A stretch of DNA of 64,000 nt from Eucalyptus grandis. Taxonomy: Eukaryota; Streptophyta; Magnoliopsida; Myrtales; Myrtaceae. Each line of letters starts with the position of its first letter. Position 1 is the first letter of the stretch. The translations under genes and the position numbers were made by a program. Shown here in pieces: positions 1 through 14,236 of the stretch. Under the pieces are notes generated by a model that did not search any database, was not told the DNA's origin, and saw only the letters and a program-made list of their open reading frames with translations. The DNA lies in the NCBI RefSeq assembly GCF_016545825.1, contig NC_052620.1, positions 6,572,001 to 6,636,000 on the forward strand. Direction: 5' to 3'.

Positions 1-934
1 AGCCTCAATAGTTGATCTACCTGGCATAAAAGCAAATTATTTGACTGAGATACGAGGCTTACCTTAATCTGTGCTTGATTACCTTTCCTTAGCTTCATGG
101 CATTACTCATTAGCTTTGTCCCTTTGTAGTTGGCACAATTTTGAATGTCTCCATTGTTCTTGGAGATAGGCACCAAGGTCTTTTTTTCTCTATTCATTGG
201 CATTTTGTTGGATCTTAAGGTTCTGTTTAAAAGGGTTGTCAGCCAAGAGACTGCAGTCTTTCCCCTAACCTTCCACACTTCTTCAAAGCTCTAAACACTG
301 TCCCTGTCCTTAGATGTTGGCGAAAAAAGTAGGGTCCTTTTGTGTATATGAGGTTATATGCTTTATACTATTTCTATCTCAGGTCCATTTGTTTTGCATT
401 AAATTTTTCATAAGGAAACATATTTCTTTATTTTTGTAGAAAGAAAAGAAATTCTAAGTTCGCTCTGCTCTATATATCTTTGTGTTGAGATAAATTCCTG
501 AAAATATTGGTTGCTAGGGTGGCGTGGGTGTTGGCACACAACTCTAATGTGGATTTACTGGCGTACCGGAGTTGGTGACATTGTCAGCATTGGTGGTGAT
601 TGGTGGCTAATTAGTGATTATGGGGGCATATTTTTAAGGTCAATTTATGGGTGCTAAGATGTGTTGGTTGGACAATAAGAAGTGAGTTTGAGAGAACAGA
701 TAATGCTAATAAGTAGATAGGATTGTCTTTTGTAATTTACAATGTGGAAAATGTTGAAAATATCCCTTATCTACTTATTCTGCAAATAAAATGGACTCTC
801 AGCTCCCTTCTCTCTCTTGTTTTGGGGGATGGGGGAGTGTTTAATCTCACCTGCTTTGCTATCTGGATTAACTCTGCTACTCCAAAGTTGCTCCAACATA
901 TTTGTTATATCCTGAGGACTCACATTGAATTCAG
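1..934 (+). other. Intron sequence of the spatacsin homologue
   Basis: AT-rich DNA upstream of the first recognisable exon. The acceptor at 932-934 (cag) is preceded by an in-frame stop at 926-928, so the exon cannot extend further left. I see no other exon of the protein here. Confidence 0.6.
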
Positions 935-3900
935 GAAACTGGACTTAGCCTTGAGCACCACTTACATCGTGGCCGTCCATTGGCTGCATTTAACCACCTT
1001 CTTGGTGTTAGAGTCCAGAAGTTGAAGTTGGAAAGACGAGTGCATGTACAAGGCAATGTTCAGTCAGATATTCAGACACTGCTTGGCCCCGTTACTCAGA
1101 ATGAAGAGTTGCTTCTTGCATCTGTAAGGGACCCTTTTCAAGGAATTTATGTGCAATTTGTTTCAATGGGTGTTTGGTCCACATAGCAAACTACTGATAA
1201 CCAGTTGATCCCAGGGCACCATGTTTCTTTGACTCAATTGATTTTGGGGTCTTGAACTTCTTTATGCCTGCACTGTTTTCTAATCAGACTTTGACATTGA
1301 GATATCGAGCATTAGACAGAACATAAGAAATTATCAATATCTATATTTGCTTATTTGAGTTTCGCACAATAGAGAAGCTAGTGAAGGTGCCAAAGAGGGC
1401 ATGTAAGATTTGACTCCACTAATTTTATCTTCTAAATATGAATTGGCTGTGGAGTTGGAGAGGTGGTGGTTTTATCCTATGGCTGATTTTAGCAGTTTGA
1501 GTCCATTTTTCTCCAACTCTAATATTTTATTTTATATATATTTTTCAATTTTTTTAAATATGGTGCATATGTACTGCCACTTTTGAGAGTAACATTTTCC
1601 CGCTGTCATCATTATATTTTTAAAATTTTCTTATGTTTTAATCCACAAATATTTTCATAATTACTGAGGTGATCATTGTTGTTGATTATTGTCTTATTTT
1701 GTTTTCTATATACTTATTACTATTTTATCAATGACGTTAAGAAATTTCACTATTCATTAGTTTTCTTCCTTTTAATACACAATTATTTGTGTAACAGTCA
1801 TAAAATCCTAGATCAATCCATTCAATTAATTTTTTCTTCAACCTCCTGGTTATTCTTCTTTACTTTGCCTATCTATATTATGGACAATGACAAAGAACTA
1901 TAAGCAAGCGTAATCTCTACTTATGTGGTCAATTTCAACATGCATGGTTGTGCAATTATCTCCAAGTTGAATGGGCTATATATGAGGAATTATTTCCTGC
2001 AAGGGTAAACATCCACCTAAGATAGTGAATGCACTAACTCTACACCAACAATGCTCTTTATCTTGGGTTTTTTCCTGTTCTTTGTAACATTTTTTAAATG
2101 AAAACATGTTATAGCAATTTTGGGTTTTATGCCCAATGTGATGGACTCAACTTTAAAGTACTTGATTAAAACGAAGAAATACTCATAACTTTAGCGAGAA
2201 AAGCATCAATTGGTATTTATTGGCGGACTCTTTCTTAGCATTTAATGTTGTTGTGTTACCTCATATGATTATAATTTATTGAGGTAGTCATTATTCATTC
2301 ATAAAGAAATGCCAGGACCTAAGAAATTGCAATAGTGATCAGCAACACGTCCTTAAGTGCCATATTAAACCCAAATTAAGTATCAAATATCAATCAAATG
2401 GTCTAAAAAGATACTGCATACTTAGGCTTATTGTTCTGCTGGCATATTACTGTTACCAATTGTTGCTAAAAAATTGGAAGAAGCATTGGAAATGGAAGAA
2501 AGGGGAAAGTGCGGAAGAAACAGATGTAGAAATAGAAACAACTTTTGAAACAAAGGGACTAAACTGGAAAAAAAGGCATCGTCTTTACTGCGACAAACTT
2601 GCTTAAAAAGTCTCTAGTTAAAGAGATGAAGAGTAAGTACATTTTCTGAAAAGAGTAAGAGTAAGTACATTTTATATTACTTACCAAAAAAAAAAAGAGT
2701 AAGTACATTTTCTGAAACCTTCAATTGACTTTGATTTTTAGTGAGGGCGTTTTGAGAAATGAGCAGCACAATAACTGATGATAGCAATTGAAACTGATGT
2801 ACATAAGCAGATTGTTTACGTCATTAATTCTCATTACATTCTCTCTTGATTTGTTGCCAGACAAAGACTGAATGTCAGTAAGTTTGTGAATGAACATATC
2901 GACATCTCACCGTGAATTAAACAATTATTACACTCGTTTTGTCAAGATGAAATTTTAGATAACTTAACAGACAATCATGGGGAAAATTGAAATTGCAGAA
3001 AATAAATCATTTGAACTGGCGAAAATACAAAAGACAGTGTGATGCCCTGGTGGGTCTTTGTTTCAACTTTGCATATTGAAAATTAAACATGTGGCATTCC
3101 CACTTGAACCAAACTTATCTTTCGCATTCATATATAGTTGTGCATGAGCACAGATGCTAGGAACCATGTTGATGTTTTTGTTCTTACTTCAAACAATGCC
3201 CATTATAATTTGCATACTTGATAGGGAGGATTGATTTCATACATGTCAGATTAGATACACTGTATTCTAAACATTTAGATGAGTACTCATAGCTTAGCTT
3301 CATAAATAAGTTTTTTGTTAAGTGAAAACTTTTAAGCTCTTATACCTTTACCGATCTATTGATATTAGAAGTAATTTTTTTTTTTTTTTTTTGCTTTTTT
3401 ATTTTGAGATTGAGACATTGGAGTTTTAATATCCATTTTCGTTTCTATTCTTATCATTTTGTCCTTTGTTTCCCTTTATGAAAAGAATCTTTGGTTGATG
3501 TTGAATGATGAATTTTTGCGTTTGTTTAGGAAAGTATCAGTTGCGCTGTTATTTATAGTTCAGTGACTTACTCCACTATATTTCCCAAATCGAATTATAA
3601 ATTACTCAACATTCTTCACATTAATATTTATATGCTTTTTTTATTTTTTATTTTTTTATTTTTAAATAGTGGCCTGGATCAAAGAAGTTTGAACTTTGCT
3701 CATAAAATTACCTTCTGCTGCGAAGCATATGGGCATATGCCTAGTGTAGGGTGTGATAAGTTAGTCCAATTACTGATAATTATAGTTGCTGTGGAATTCA
3801 AGTTATAATATGGTCTGCTATTTCTTGTGGGAATTTGTTTAGGTGATGCCACTTGCTATTATGCATTTTGAGGATCCTATGTTGGTTGCTTCCTGTGCAT

Positions 3901-6900
3901 TTTGCTTGGAGCTTTGTGGTTTATCTGCTAGTATGCTCCGAGTTGACATTGCTGCTTTGAGAAGAATATCTTCCTATTACAAGTCTAGCGAGAATTATGA
4001 GAACTATAGACAGTTGTCTCCCAAAGGCTCGGCTTTTCATGTAACATCACAAGGAGCAGAATTAACAGAATCACTCGCTCAAGCACTGGCAGATGATTAT
4101 CTGCACAATGATTGCGCAAGTTCCAGTAAACAGAAGGACGTTGCGGATTTGGTTAATGGTAAGAGACAATCACGACCTCTCATGCTCGTCTTAAAGCATC
4201 TGGAAAAGGCTAGTCTCCCACCGATGGTAGATGGAAGGACATGTGGGTTTTGGCTCAGAAGTGGTGAAGGTGACGGAGCTGACTTAAGATCAGAACAAAA
4301 AGCTGCCAGCCAATGCTGGAATCTAGTCACAGCTTTCTGCCAGATGCATCAACTTCCATTGAGCACAAGATACCTTGCACTGTTGGCAAGAGATAATGAT
4401 TGGGTATTCCCTGATTGTCATTTATTTTTCAATTGTGTGATATAAACTCTTTGTTCACTTTGAATCTTACAGTGTTCTTGTCATCATCAAAGGTTGGGTT
4501 CTTGTCTGAAGCTCAGGTTGGAGCATACCCCTTTGATGTAGTAGTTCAAGTTGTAAGTGAAGCCTATACTTAATCACCTTATTTCTTTAAATCACTAAAA
4601 TACATACAACGTCCACTTCCAGCTCAACACTTTTTGTCTTTATCAGGCATTGAAGGAGTTTAGTGACCCTCGGCTCAAGCTTCATATATTAACTGTGATG
4701 AAAAACATGCAGTCAAGAAAAAAAGCTGGCTTGTCATCACATTCTGATACTGAAGAAAAGGGGAGCAAAATATCTTGTTTGGATGAAAACACATATATTC
4801 ATGTAGAACTGTTCAGGATCCTTGCGGATTGTGAAAAGCAGAAGAAACCTGGAGAGGCTCTTTTGGTCAAAGCAAAAGAGTTGTCATGGTCTATATTGGC
4901 GACAATAGCCTCTTGCTTCCCAGACGTGACTCCATTTTCCTGCCTAAGAGTTTGGCTGGAAATTACTGCAGCAAGGTTATTCTGCATCCTCTAGATATTT
5001 CTCAGTGCATGCATGCTGGTCTTCATTCAAATTTCTGCTTATTTCTGTGATATGCAATGCAATATATCTGTTGCTTCCAACCAATATGATATTTCTCAGG
5101 GTCTATCTACATTCACGATAATAACATATTATACTTAAGCAGCCCTTTTTTTGTTTGCAGGGAAACTTCATTGGTCAAGGTCAGCAACATGACTTTGCAC
5201 ATTGCAAATAATGTTGCAGCAGCTGTGAAATCTTCTAATTCCCAGCCAACAGAAGATAGAGCTCTTACATTTCATTACAATAGAAGCAATCCCAAGCGTA
5301 GGCGGGTCATGGAACCTAAACCTGTTGATCTATCAGCCCCAGATGGTGAATCATCAAATGTTTTCTCCAAGGAAATGGCATTTATTGATCAGGGCATTAG
5401 TCCTATGGGCGAAAGGAAAGGTGAAGTAGTCACAGACAGAGTTTCTAGCATATGTGATGAAGGACCTACTTCTTTGTCAAAGATGGTCGCCATGCTTTGT
5501 GAGCAAGGACTGTTCTTGCCTTTGCTAAGGGCATTTGAAATGTTCCTTCCTTCGTGCTCTTTATTACCTTTTATCCGCGCTCTGCAGGTATGAGAATTTT
5601 AGTATCTTCTTGTCCTTTCCAAGTTTTATTATGTTACTACTGGTTGTTTCTTAAATAAATTGCAGTTGATGCAGGGATGTGAATTTTAATTACTATCTTT
5701 TGTCCCTAGAGTTCTATAGGTTTCTGCCTTATGGTCTGACATCGTTTTGTATTTTCTATCCGTTAGATCTAGTATGGGCCTTTTTTTTTCTCCACAGAAA
5801 TTTGCAATCTGCTGAGAACTTTTTAGTGACTCCTTCGTCTCTCAATTATGAAAATGCAAGATGAGAGAACATGCTTTATTTATTTATTTATTGCATTTTT
5901 GGTCTGGACATGCCAAAAAATGTGCACCACATTTTACACTAAGTAGTTATTAAAACTAGTACGAGCAGCAGGAAAGATCTACCCTGAAATTGTTTGGTAA
6001 AGATAATGTGCTTAGGATTTTATGTAGATGGAAGAGTCTGGGAACGAAGTGCTTTTTCCAGAAGAGATGATGGTTATCATGGAGCTTAAAAATGTCCATC
6101 ATAACGATTATCAACAATTCAAATTTGTTGGTGCTATAGCTTTCAGATGCACAGGATTATTTTTGCCATTGGTTTTTGCCTTTTGACTGGTGCATGTTTT
6201 CTGTGAAAGGGCTGTTTAGTGTTTGCTTTCCTTTCTTAGGGTAAGTCAAGGGCTAGAATATCTAACATGGGAATGAAAGGAATGCGTCTTCTGCCAATCC
6301 TCTCCTGATAGAAGATACTATATAGCACGTGTTTCTTTTTAAGTGAGTCTACAGAATATGTGCATAACTAGCTCAACTGATTTTAGGCATTAGATTTTGA
6401 GGGTTTTCCCCCCCTTGATTGATACTTTTGGTCTTGGATTAGTATCTCTGCAATAACTAAGTATTTGCAAAGACTGCATCTGGGACTTTATCCAGGAACA
6501 GATTAAGCAATCAAGAGGGAAAAATAGCAGCAGATGTTTCCTCCTAACAATAATAAATTTGGGTCACATGTTCATATTATCTAATTTTGTGCTCTAGAAT
6601 GATAAAAGTGGCATTTTATTGGATGAATTCTTATAGGTCTAGGAAGCTGTATCCTTCCATAGGTATGCAACTGTTTTACATGACATGCAGCCCTGATGAC
6701 TCATGTTCTACACACCATGTTTTTGTCAGGCATTCTCTCAGATGCGCTTATCTGAAGCTTCAGCGCATTTGGGTTCCTTTTCTACCCGAGTTAAGGAAGA
6801 ACCAACGACCTTACAGACTAGTATGAAAAAAGAAGAGAATATACCAAGCTCATGGATAAGTTCTACTGCTGTAACAGCTGCGAATGCCGTTCTTTCTACT

Positions 6901-9900
6901 TGTCCATCTCCATATGAAAAGAGATGCTTACTGAAACTTCTTACATCAACTGACTTTGGTGATGGAGGATCTGCTGCAGCATACTATCGACGGCTTCACT
7001 GGAAAATCAACTTAGCTGAGCCCTTACTGCGGAAAGACGACGTCTTGCAGCTTGGTAATGAGACTCTAGATGATGCTTCTCTTTTGGCAGCGCTAGAAAA
7101 GAACGGTTACTGGGACCAAGCACGAAATTGGGCCAGACAGTTGGATGCCAGTGGGGGACCTTGGAAATCTTCTGTTCACCATGTTACTGAAACTCAGGTA
7201 CAACTTTTTCCAGTTTTTCTGTTTTCATTTTTCTGATTGCCAAGAAGTCTTGTCAAGCCTTTATAGGAATTCCCAAATCAACCTATACAAGGGTAAGATA
7301 CTTAACAAATGTTAATCTTCTACCACTATTTAGCATCTTAGACTGTCTAGTAGTTTATCCAGCTGAATACGTGATGTCACTAGGAGTCCGAGATTGCCTC
7401 CTGTTTTTTTGGCTTGTTCCCGTTTTAGAGCACAAACTTTCTGACCTCACAGTTCAGCAGATTCTTATTATCTTTTAAATACATCATACAACCATGGTGA
7501 TGAAAGTAATGTGGATTAATCAAAGTACTTTGATTTGGAGGAGCATTTGGTTTTTTCTTTTGACAAGTCCTACTTGTATTTGTTCTAGAGAAGAATTGGT
7601 TAAATGCCTAAAGTTAAGACGGAAATGTCCATGGATACACAAGTTGATCACAGAAGGCTAACAGTACATAAGCTGCTGCTCTTGTGTTGCTGATTGATGA
7701 AAAGTAGACCCTTAATGGTATTTAGATGTGATAAATGGTGGGAGTAACTTGATTTGGCTGACTGTGACATATTCTAGCGTCTCGATGTCCTCATGGCCCA
7801 GGCCAGACCATATTCTCTTTTGTACGACTGTGAGAGATAAATGTTGAGACCAAGTTGGATAGAAATTTAAAGGTGTAGAGTCCTAGAGAAGGTTTACCAA
7901 TCACAGTGAGAATCCATAGGCATCTGCCATGGGGCTTCTCAAACATCACACTTGAAAATTGTATTAACATTATTCCTGAATAAAGCAGCTTTTGTAAGTA
8001 AACTTTCTTGAACATCTAGACAGAAATTAGGGCCTCATATTTATAGAATTCGCTAGCAATGCAATTCCAAGTAGCGCAGGTACTGAAATGGAAACTAACT
8101 TGACAAAGAAACCAGTCAATTAACTAACGGTATTGCTAACCGTGTTAATTGTGATTCTACAGCAAATCCTTCAATGAAGATGATTAGTGAGACTAGTCAT
8201 AGGGTCCTGGAAGGGTCTTGTCATCAGAGACGTAATAAATTCTGATGACATTACATTTTATGAAGATAATAGAAAAGAATATTTATGGCATTATATTTAT
8301 AAATTTCTTGCATGCAAAAATTGGTATAGTTGAAGAAAATTGGTGAATGATATTATGTTGCTGGTGAATTTTCAACTCCTAATTGCATTTGATCCAAAAA
8401 TAAAAAATAAAAATACCCTTTTAAAATCGGAAGGCATTGCTAATACCTGATGATAGTTGTTGTCATGGACCGCTCCTGGATGTTTGATCACCCTTTGCTA
8501 CTTACCCATTTCAGATGTCTTAAAGAAGAATTTCTTCTTTAAACATACTAAATGCTGGAAACTGTTGTTTTGATTATTATTTTTCATGAGAAAACATTTT
8601 TAAGCGTGGAAAACAGATCTGATTAAACTAAAAGTATTTCTAGTTGCTGAAAATTAAATGTTGAATGTGATTAGATTCTTTTATAATGTGGTTTTGTTAA
8701 TATTAGATTATAGCAATTCAATTGACAACATCCTGAATGTCACTAAGGATACCCCTTAAATGTATCAAGAAGCTCGTTCCTTTATTCAGACTTAAGTATA
8801 ATGTGCACTTATTTTAATCAATTAAGTCAAAACTTGTTTGTTTTTACCATGCAAACTTAATCTCTTTGAGTGCTAACTGGTTTAATTTTGGGCTCTCAAC
8901 TGAATTATGAAGAAGACCTAAATATATTAAAGTTTATGCAATTGTTTGCTTTTGAATTCTATTATATAATTTCTTCTCAATGTGGTGCATAAAAAAGCCT
9001 TAGATATGCTGCTTAAAGAAGCTTTAGGTGCAAATGCAATGCCCAAGGACTTCACTCTTCTCTGTTGATATTATTGTATTCTGCAAGTTCCTTTCAAATT
9101 TTTCAATCCAAATGGGGCTTATTCTTTGATCTACCTAGACATGCTTGAAATATTCCTGGTACGGCATGTAACCATGTTAGCTTTAGAGCTCACTCTTCAA
9201 GCTTCTTCAGGCTGAATCTATGGTGGCGGAGTGGAAAGAGTTCCTTTGGGATGTTCCTGAAGAAAGATTAGCTTTGTGGGGTCACTGCCAAACGCTGTTC
9301 ATCAGACATTCTTTTCCACCTTTACAGGTTGAATCATCTTATATGTATTTTTGTCAAGGAACTCTGCTTTAAAATGCTGTTTTATATCGCTGATTTGAGG
9401 TTGCTTGCAGGCTGGATTGTTCTTCCTTAAACATGCAGAAACTTTGGAGAAAGATCTTCCAGCTAAGGAGCTTCATGAGCTGTTGCTGCTTTCTCTCCAG
9501 TGGTTGAGTGGGATGATGACCCTTTCCCATCCGTAAGCATACTCTGTTCATAAAGCATCTAAAATTTTCCAGGGATATGGTTTCTTTTCTGACCTGTAAC
9601 TTGATATCATCAGGGTTTATCCATTGCATCTTATAAGAGAAATTGAAACCAGAGTATGGCTGCTGGCAGTAGAATCAGAAGCTCAAGTAAAAAGTGAAGG
9701 TGAGTCGAGTCCATTTAGTCCAAGCCACAATCCTGGGATGGATTGTGGTCCCAGCATGGTTGACCAGACTGCAAGCATCATATCGAAAATGGATAATCAT
9801 ATGAATAATATGAGAAGTAGAACTGTTGAGAAGCATGACACAAAGGAAGGCGGGGGTTCAAATCTTAAACACCAAGGACTGGACTCTGGCCTCTCGTACT

Positions 9901-12900
9901 TCGCAGGTGGCACTGCAAAGACAAAAAGGAGGCCAAAAAGCTCTGCACCATTCAAACGTGCTGTAGTGGATACCATGGACAACATGGTTGATTCTGAAGA
10001 TGGTATCAGTTGTCTGAATGCTAGGAATGACCTGCAATTACATGATGAGAACTCAAAAATGGAGCTTCCACTTTCAAAGTGGGAGGAAAGAGTAGGACAA
10101 GAAGAGCTGGAGAGGGCTGTTCTGCAGTTATTAGAGTTTGGGCAAATTAGTGCTGCGAAGCAACTTCAACTTAAGCTGTCACCAGGGCACGTACCTTCAG
10201 AATTTTTGCTAGTTGATACAGCTCTAAAACTGGCAGCTGTCTCAACACCTCGTAGTGAAATACCAGTGTACATGATCGATGATGAAGTGATTTCGGTGAT
10301 TCGATCATGCAATATTTTGGCTGACCAGCAGTCTCTCAACTTGCTTCAGGTAATATTCTAACCCTTAATTAATTGCCTTCTTTAACATGCTTATAAATTT
10401 ACATATTAGTAGATTTTAAAAAATATACCAAGTGTTGTTCATCCACTGTAGTATATGCATTGCGTCCTCTTTTTCCTGATTAAGCATATTATTTTAGCCT
10501 TGTGATGAAGTATATGCGGAATCTGAATTCTGTTTCATATGTTATGTAGGCCTTGGAGAGTTTAACAACCATATTTCCTGAAGGTAGAGGACGGGGACTT
10601 TGTAGAAGGATAGTAGCAGTTGTGAAATCTGCTAATGTGCTAGGTCTTTCATTTTTGGAAGCTTTTGAGAAGCAGCCAATTGAGGTCCTACAGCTACTTT
10701 CTCTAAAAGCCCAAGAATCATTTGACGAAGCAAAGCTCCTGGTCCATACTCATTTCATGCCAGCTGCTAGTATAGCCCAAATTCTTGCTGAATCATTTCT
10801 AAAGGTAAATTTTTTCTGTTTTTTCTGTACTGCTATCTCCATGATGTTATAGTTGACTGAATGAAAAAAGTTAAGTGAGTGGACAGCCGAAACAGTGCTA
10901 GCTTCCTCTTATAGAATAAATTAGTGGGCATATAACAACAATTGTGTCCTTGTAGATTTTAGAAATTATATTACAGTCAGTAGTAAATAACAGATGAAAC
11001 ACATTCAACTGTCTATGAGAAATCTCACAGAGGTCCTTGAGGAAAGAGAACTAAGTAAGATAACCACATTATATTCACTGTTCTTTCCCTGGGGATTTAG
11101 CTGGAATCTATGTGTCCATATTCGACGTGACAGTAGTCCCAGTATCAATTGGTGAAGTTCCTGTATCTATGTTCCACAGTAATTCCAAAACTTCGTCCTC
11201 CTCTCCTATATGCATTTGTTTTACATCATAAAACAAGAATAAGAAGAAGAAGATGAGGATGACATGTCACTGGTATGATGACAAGCCATGGGAACTGCAC
11301 CATCCCTATAAACTTTTGGTACCCAACTTCTAGTTCCAACTAGTGTCTCCACCTAGATGTTGGTATTTTACATTCAGCTAATCCATTTTGCTTCGGAGTA
11401 TGTGAACGTGAGACCGAGACCAATGTATAATGCCAACCATGGAATAGTTAAAAGTGACAAAAAATATTTGAAGGAAATATTACCATATGGTAACAATATT
11501 TTAACTTCCTCTATACTTTAAGGGATATGCTAACAGACCATCTGTGAGCAATCTTATGAATGAAGATGCAATTCTGGGATGACCAACGAGTTTATCTTCT
11601 TCTTGTTCGTGATAACTTGGTCAGTTCCAATTCAGAGACTTACCCCAACTATCTTTCCATGTTATGAATGTCAAAATCATCTTCATGTTCACCCACTTGT
11701 GATTTGCGGTTTTGTAGGCTTCCTGATGGTATTAGGTTTTCTTTACTAATTTTATTAATGTCAAAACTAGCTGTTTGGTTTATTCCTATGTTTTTGAGCC
11801 TGCATTGCTTTCTTGTACTTCAGGGGTTATTGGCTGCACATCGGGGTGGATATATGGAGTCTCAAAAGGAGGAAGGACCATCTCCTTTATTGTGGAGAAT
11901 TTCTGATTTTCTTACGTGGGCTGAACTATGTCCTTCTGAATCTGAAATTGGACATGCGCTGATGCGCCTGGTTATAACTGGGCAAGAAATACCACATGCG
12001 TGTGAGGTAAATGTGTAACACTGTATTTAATGGAGATTGCTAGTCATTGTAGCCTCATGATTAATGGCAAAATGTTGTTTGTGTATGTTAGATTACATCA
12101 CTGAAAAGTTTTGATTTTGTGAGTTTTAAGTGATTATTTATATCTGTTTTAACAAAAAGATAGAATTGAGCTGGCTCTCTCTATCTAGCTGTGCTCATTC
12201 TGTGTAAGCATGATCTTGTTCAATGTTCTTTGCAAAGGCAAACTGAAGCTTGTTTGATGACAGTCGTGTCATTCATAAGAAAGAAAATGAACTGAAATGG
12301 ATTAATTTTTAATTGGTTTTATTGTTTACCCAATAATGAGGTTCAAGGACTAGGTTGTTCTAGTTGAGGTCGAGAGGCTTTCTTTAATGTTAAATCAGAG
12401 ATGATGTGCATATATCATGATGTCTACTGTTGTGTGCTGTCTTTTCATGACACTAGTAATTATAGCATAAAGATGTCATATGATAGATCTACAGATGCTA
12501 TAGCATAGCTTGATATTTATAGCGGAACATATGAATTAGATACTGGTAATTACAATTTGGAGCTAATGCAATATTTGGGGTACTCCTATGACTCAGAGAT
12601 GGTATAAATGGAATTGAACCCCCAAGTGTATACCCAATGCTATGCTTTCCAACGGGCATGCTATTTGTTTATTTCTTCCTAGGTTCACATTAAACAATCA
12701 TGGGAGCATTTTGTAAATGTTAAGAGGGCTTACAGGAGCAGATAACATATACATGATCTCATCAAGCACTTAGAATTGAATGAGGCATGTATTTTTCTTT
12801 ACAGGTGGAGCTTCTTATTTTGTCTCATCACTTCTACAAATCATCAGCATGCCTGGATGGAGTTGATGTTCTTGTAGCCCTTGCTGCTACCAGGGTTGAT

Positions 12901-14236
12901 TCTTATGTGTCTGAGGGTGATTTTTCGTGTTTGGCTCGCCTAATGACTGGAGTTGGAAACTTCCATGCCCTTAATTTTATCCTCGGCATTCTCATTGAGA
13001 ATGGTCAACTGGATCTTCTTCTTCAGAAGTTTTCAGCTGCTATAGATGCAAGTTCTGGTACTGCTGCAGCTAATAATGCTAAAGTTATCAGAGGATTCAG
13101 AATGGCTGTGTTGACATCATTGAAGCAGTTCAACCCAAACGACATTGATGCTTTTGCCATGGTTAGTGTTTTTCAATGCTTGTCATGAGGATTCGGATTT
13201 TCTTTTGGGCCCCCCCAGGGGGGCAGGGGGGGGTGTTTTGTGTGTGTTAGGTTAGAGGAAAATTATTAGGGCAGTTTGTTCAAGTTTTTCATTAGTTCTT
13301 GGAGAGTTTCATCACAAGAATGCTTACGTCACGTTATCTTTTGCCCTGACTAATCTGCGCACCGGCTGAAACACGTGGATTTGAGCATTATTTAAATGAT
13401 AGGCTTCATGGGAGGTGCTCATCACTTTACTCTGGGAGGGTGGTGCTCGGTTTGGCTTAGTGACACTATTTTAAATCTATTTGCAGGTCTATAATCACTT
13501 CGACATGAGGCATGAAACGGCTGCACTTTTGGAGGCACGAGCAGAGCAGTCTTCTCAACTGTGGTTCCAACGTCATGACAAAGACCAGAATGAAGATTTA
13601 CTAGATTCCATGCGCTACTTCATTGAAGCTGCAGAAGTTCTTGCCACAGTTGATGCTGGGAATAAAACATTCAAGGCATGTGCTCAGGCTTGCCTTGTTT
13701 CCCTCCAAATCAGAATGCCCGATTTCCAGTGGCTTAACTGCAATCCGACGAATGCAAGGCGTGCAATGGCTGAGCAGTCTCGTTTCCAAGAAACTTTAAT
13801 AGTTGCAGAAGCTTACGGTCTCAACCATCCGAGCGAGTGGGCGCCAGTGCTCTGGAGCAAGATGCTAAACCCGGAACTGATGGAAGAATTTGTGGCCGAA
13901 TTTGTGGCCGTGCTTCCGCTTCACCCATCGATGCTTATTGAGATAGCAAGATACTTCAGGGTAGAAATGGCTGCTAGAGTTGATCAGAATCAATTCGCGA
14001 TCTGGATTAGCGGTGGCGGTTTACCGGCCGAATGGGCCAAGTACTTGGCGAGGTCGTTTAGATGCTTGTTGAAGAGGACAAGGGACTTGCGGCTACGCAT
14101 GCAGATGGCTACCATTGCAACAGGGTTTGGGGACGTTATTGACGCGTGCACGATGGCAGTGGATAAGGTACCTGAAAACGCGGGCCCGCTCGTGTTGAAA
14201 AGAGGGCACGGCGGCGCCTATCTTCCCCTAATGTGA
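935..14236 (+). CDS. Spatacsin (SPG11-like) homologue, C-terminal half; 5' part lies outside the window
   Basis: Homologue of animal spatacsin, a large protein of late endosome/lysosome membrane traffic; Arabidopsis has one single-copy relative (AT4G39420). Thirteen coding exons join in frame: 935-1123, 3843-4403, 4493-4552, 4647-4975, 5161-5587, 6730-7197, 9211-9327, 9411-9532, 9614-10349, 10550-10804, 11824-12006, 12805-13161 and 13487-14236 (stop). They encode 1517 residues, about half of a protein usually over 3000. All junctions are GT-AG, checked by phase and by expected protein text such as EHHLHRGR, DNDW/VGFLSEAQ and YNHFDMRHE. The last about 370 residues (exons 12-13) form the Spatacsin_C domain. 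The segment coded near 9650-10080 is low-complexity, Ser/Asn-rich and probably disordered. Reading is open throughout, so the gene looks functional. Its role in plants is poorly known; the trafficking role is inferred from the animal family. Confidence 0.93.
1124..3842 (+). other. Large intron of the spatacsin homologue
   Basis: A 2.7-kb AT-rich intron joining a codon-complete donor (gtaagg) to the acceptor at 3841-3842. It contains a short triplicated motif, 'gagtaagtacatttt', at about 2631-2718 and poly-T at 3378-3392. No gene is seen inside. Confidence 0.7.
2631..2718. repeat. Three-copy short tandem repeat in an intron
   Basis: The motif gagtaagtacatttt occurs three times with variable spacing; two copies continue into 'ctgaaa'. 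It includes donor-like gtaagt sites, but no exon is adjacent. Confidence 0.6.
7198..9210 (+). other. Large intron of the spatacsin homologue
   Basis: A 2.0-kb intron between an exon ending ...HHVTETQ and one starting AESMVAEWKEFLW. The sequence is AT-rich and I recognise no repeat family or gene in it. Confidence 0.7.
13207..13233. repeat. G/C-homopolymer tract able to fold on itself
   Basis: Within the intron 13162-13486, a run of seven C is followed by G runs of 6 and 8 separated by 'ca'. It could form a strong hairpin, or G-quadruplex-like structure on one strand. It is compositionally unlike the surrounding AT-rich intron. Confidence 0.6.

Noticed and set aside
12595..12670. tRNA-like text ('ggaattgaaccccc' region)
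   Set aside because: The reverse complement has a T-arm-like phrase, but no full cloverleaf, D-arm or acceptor pairing could be drawn.
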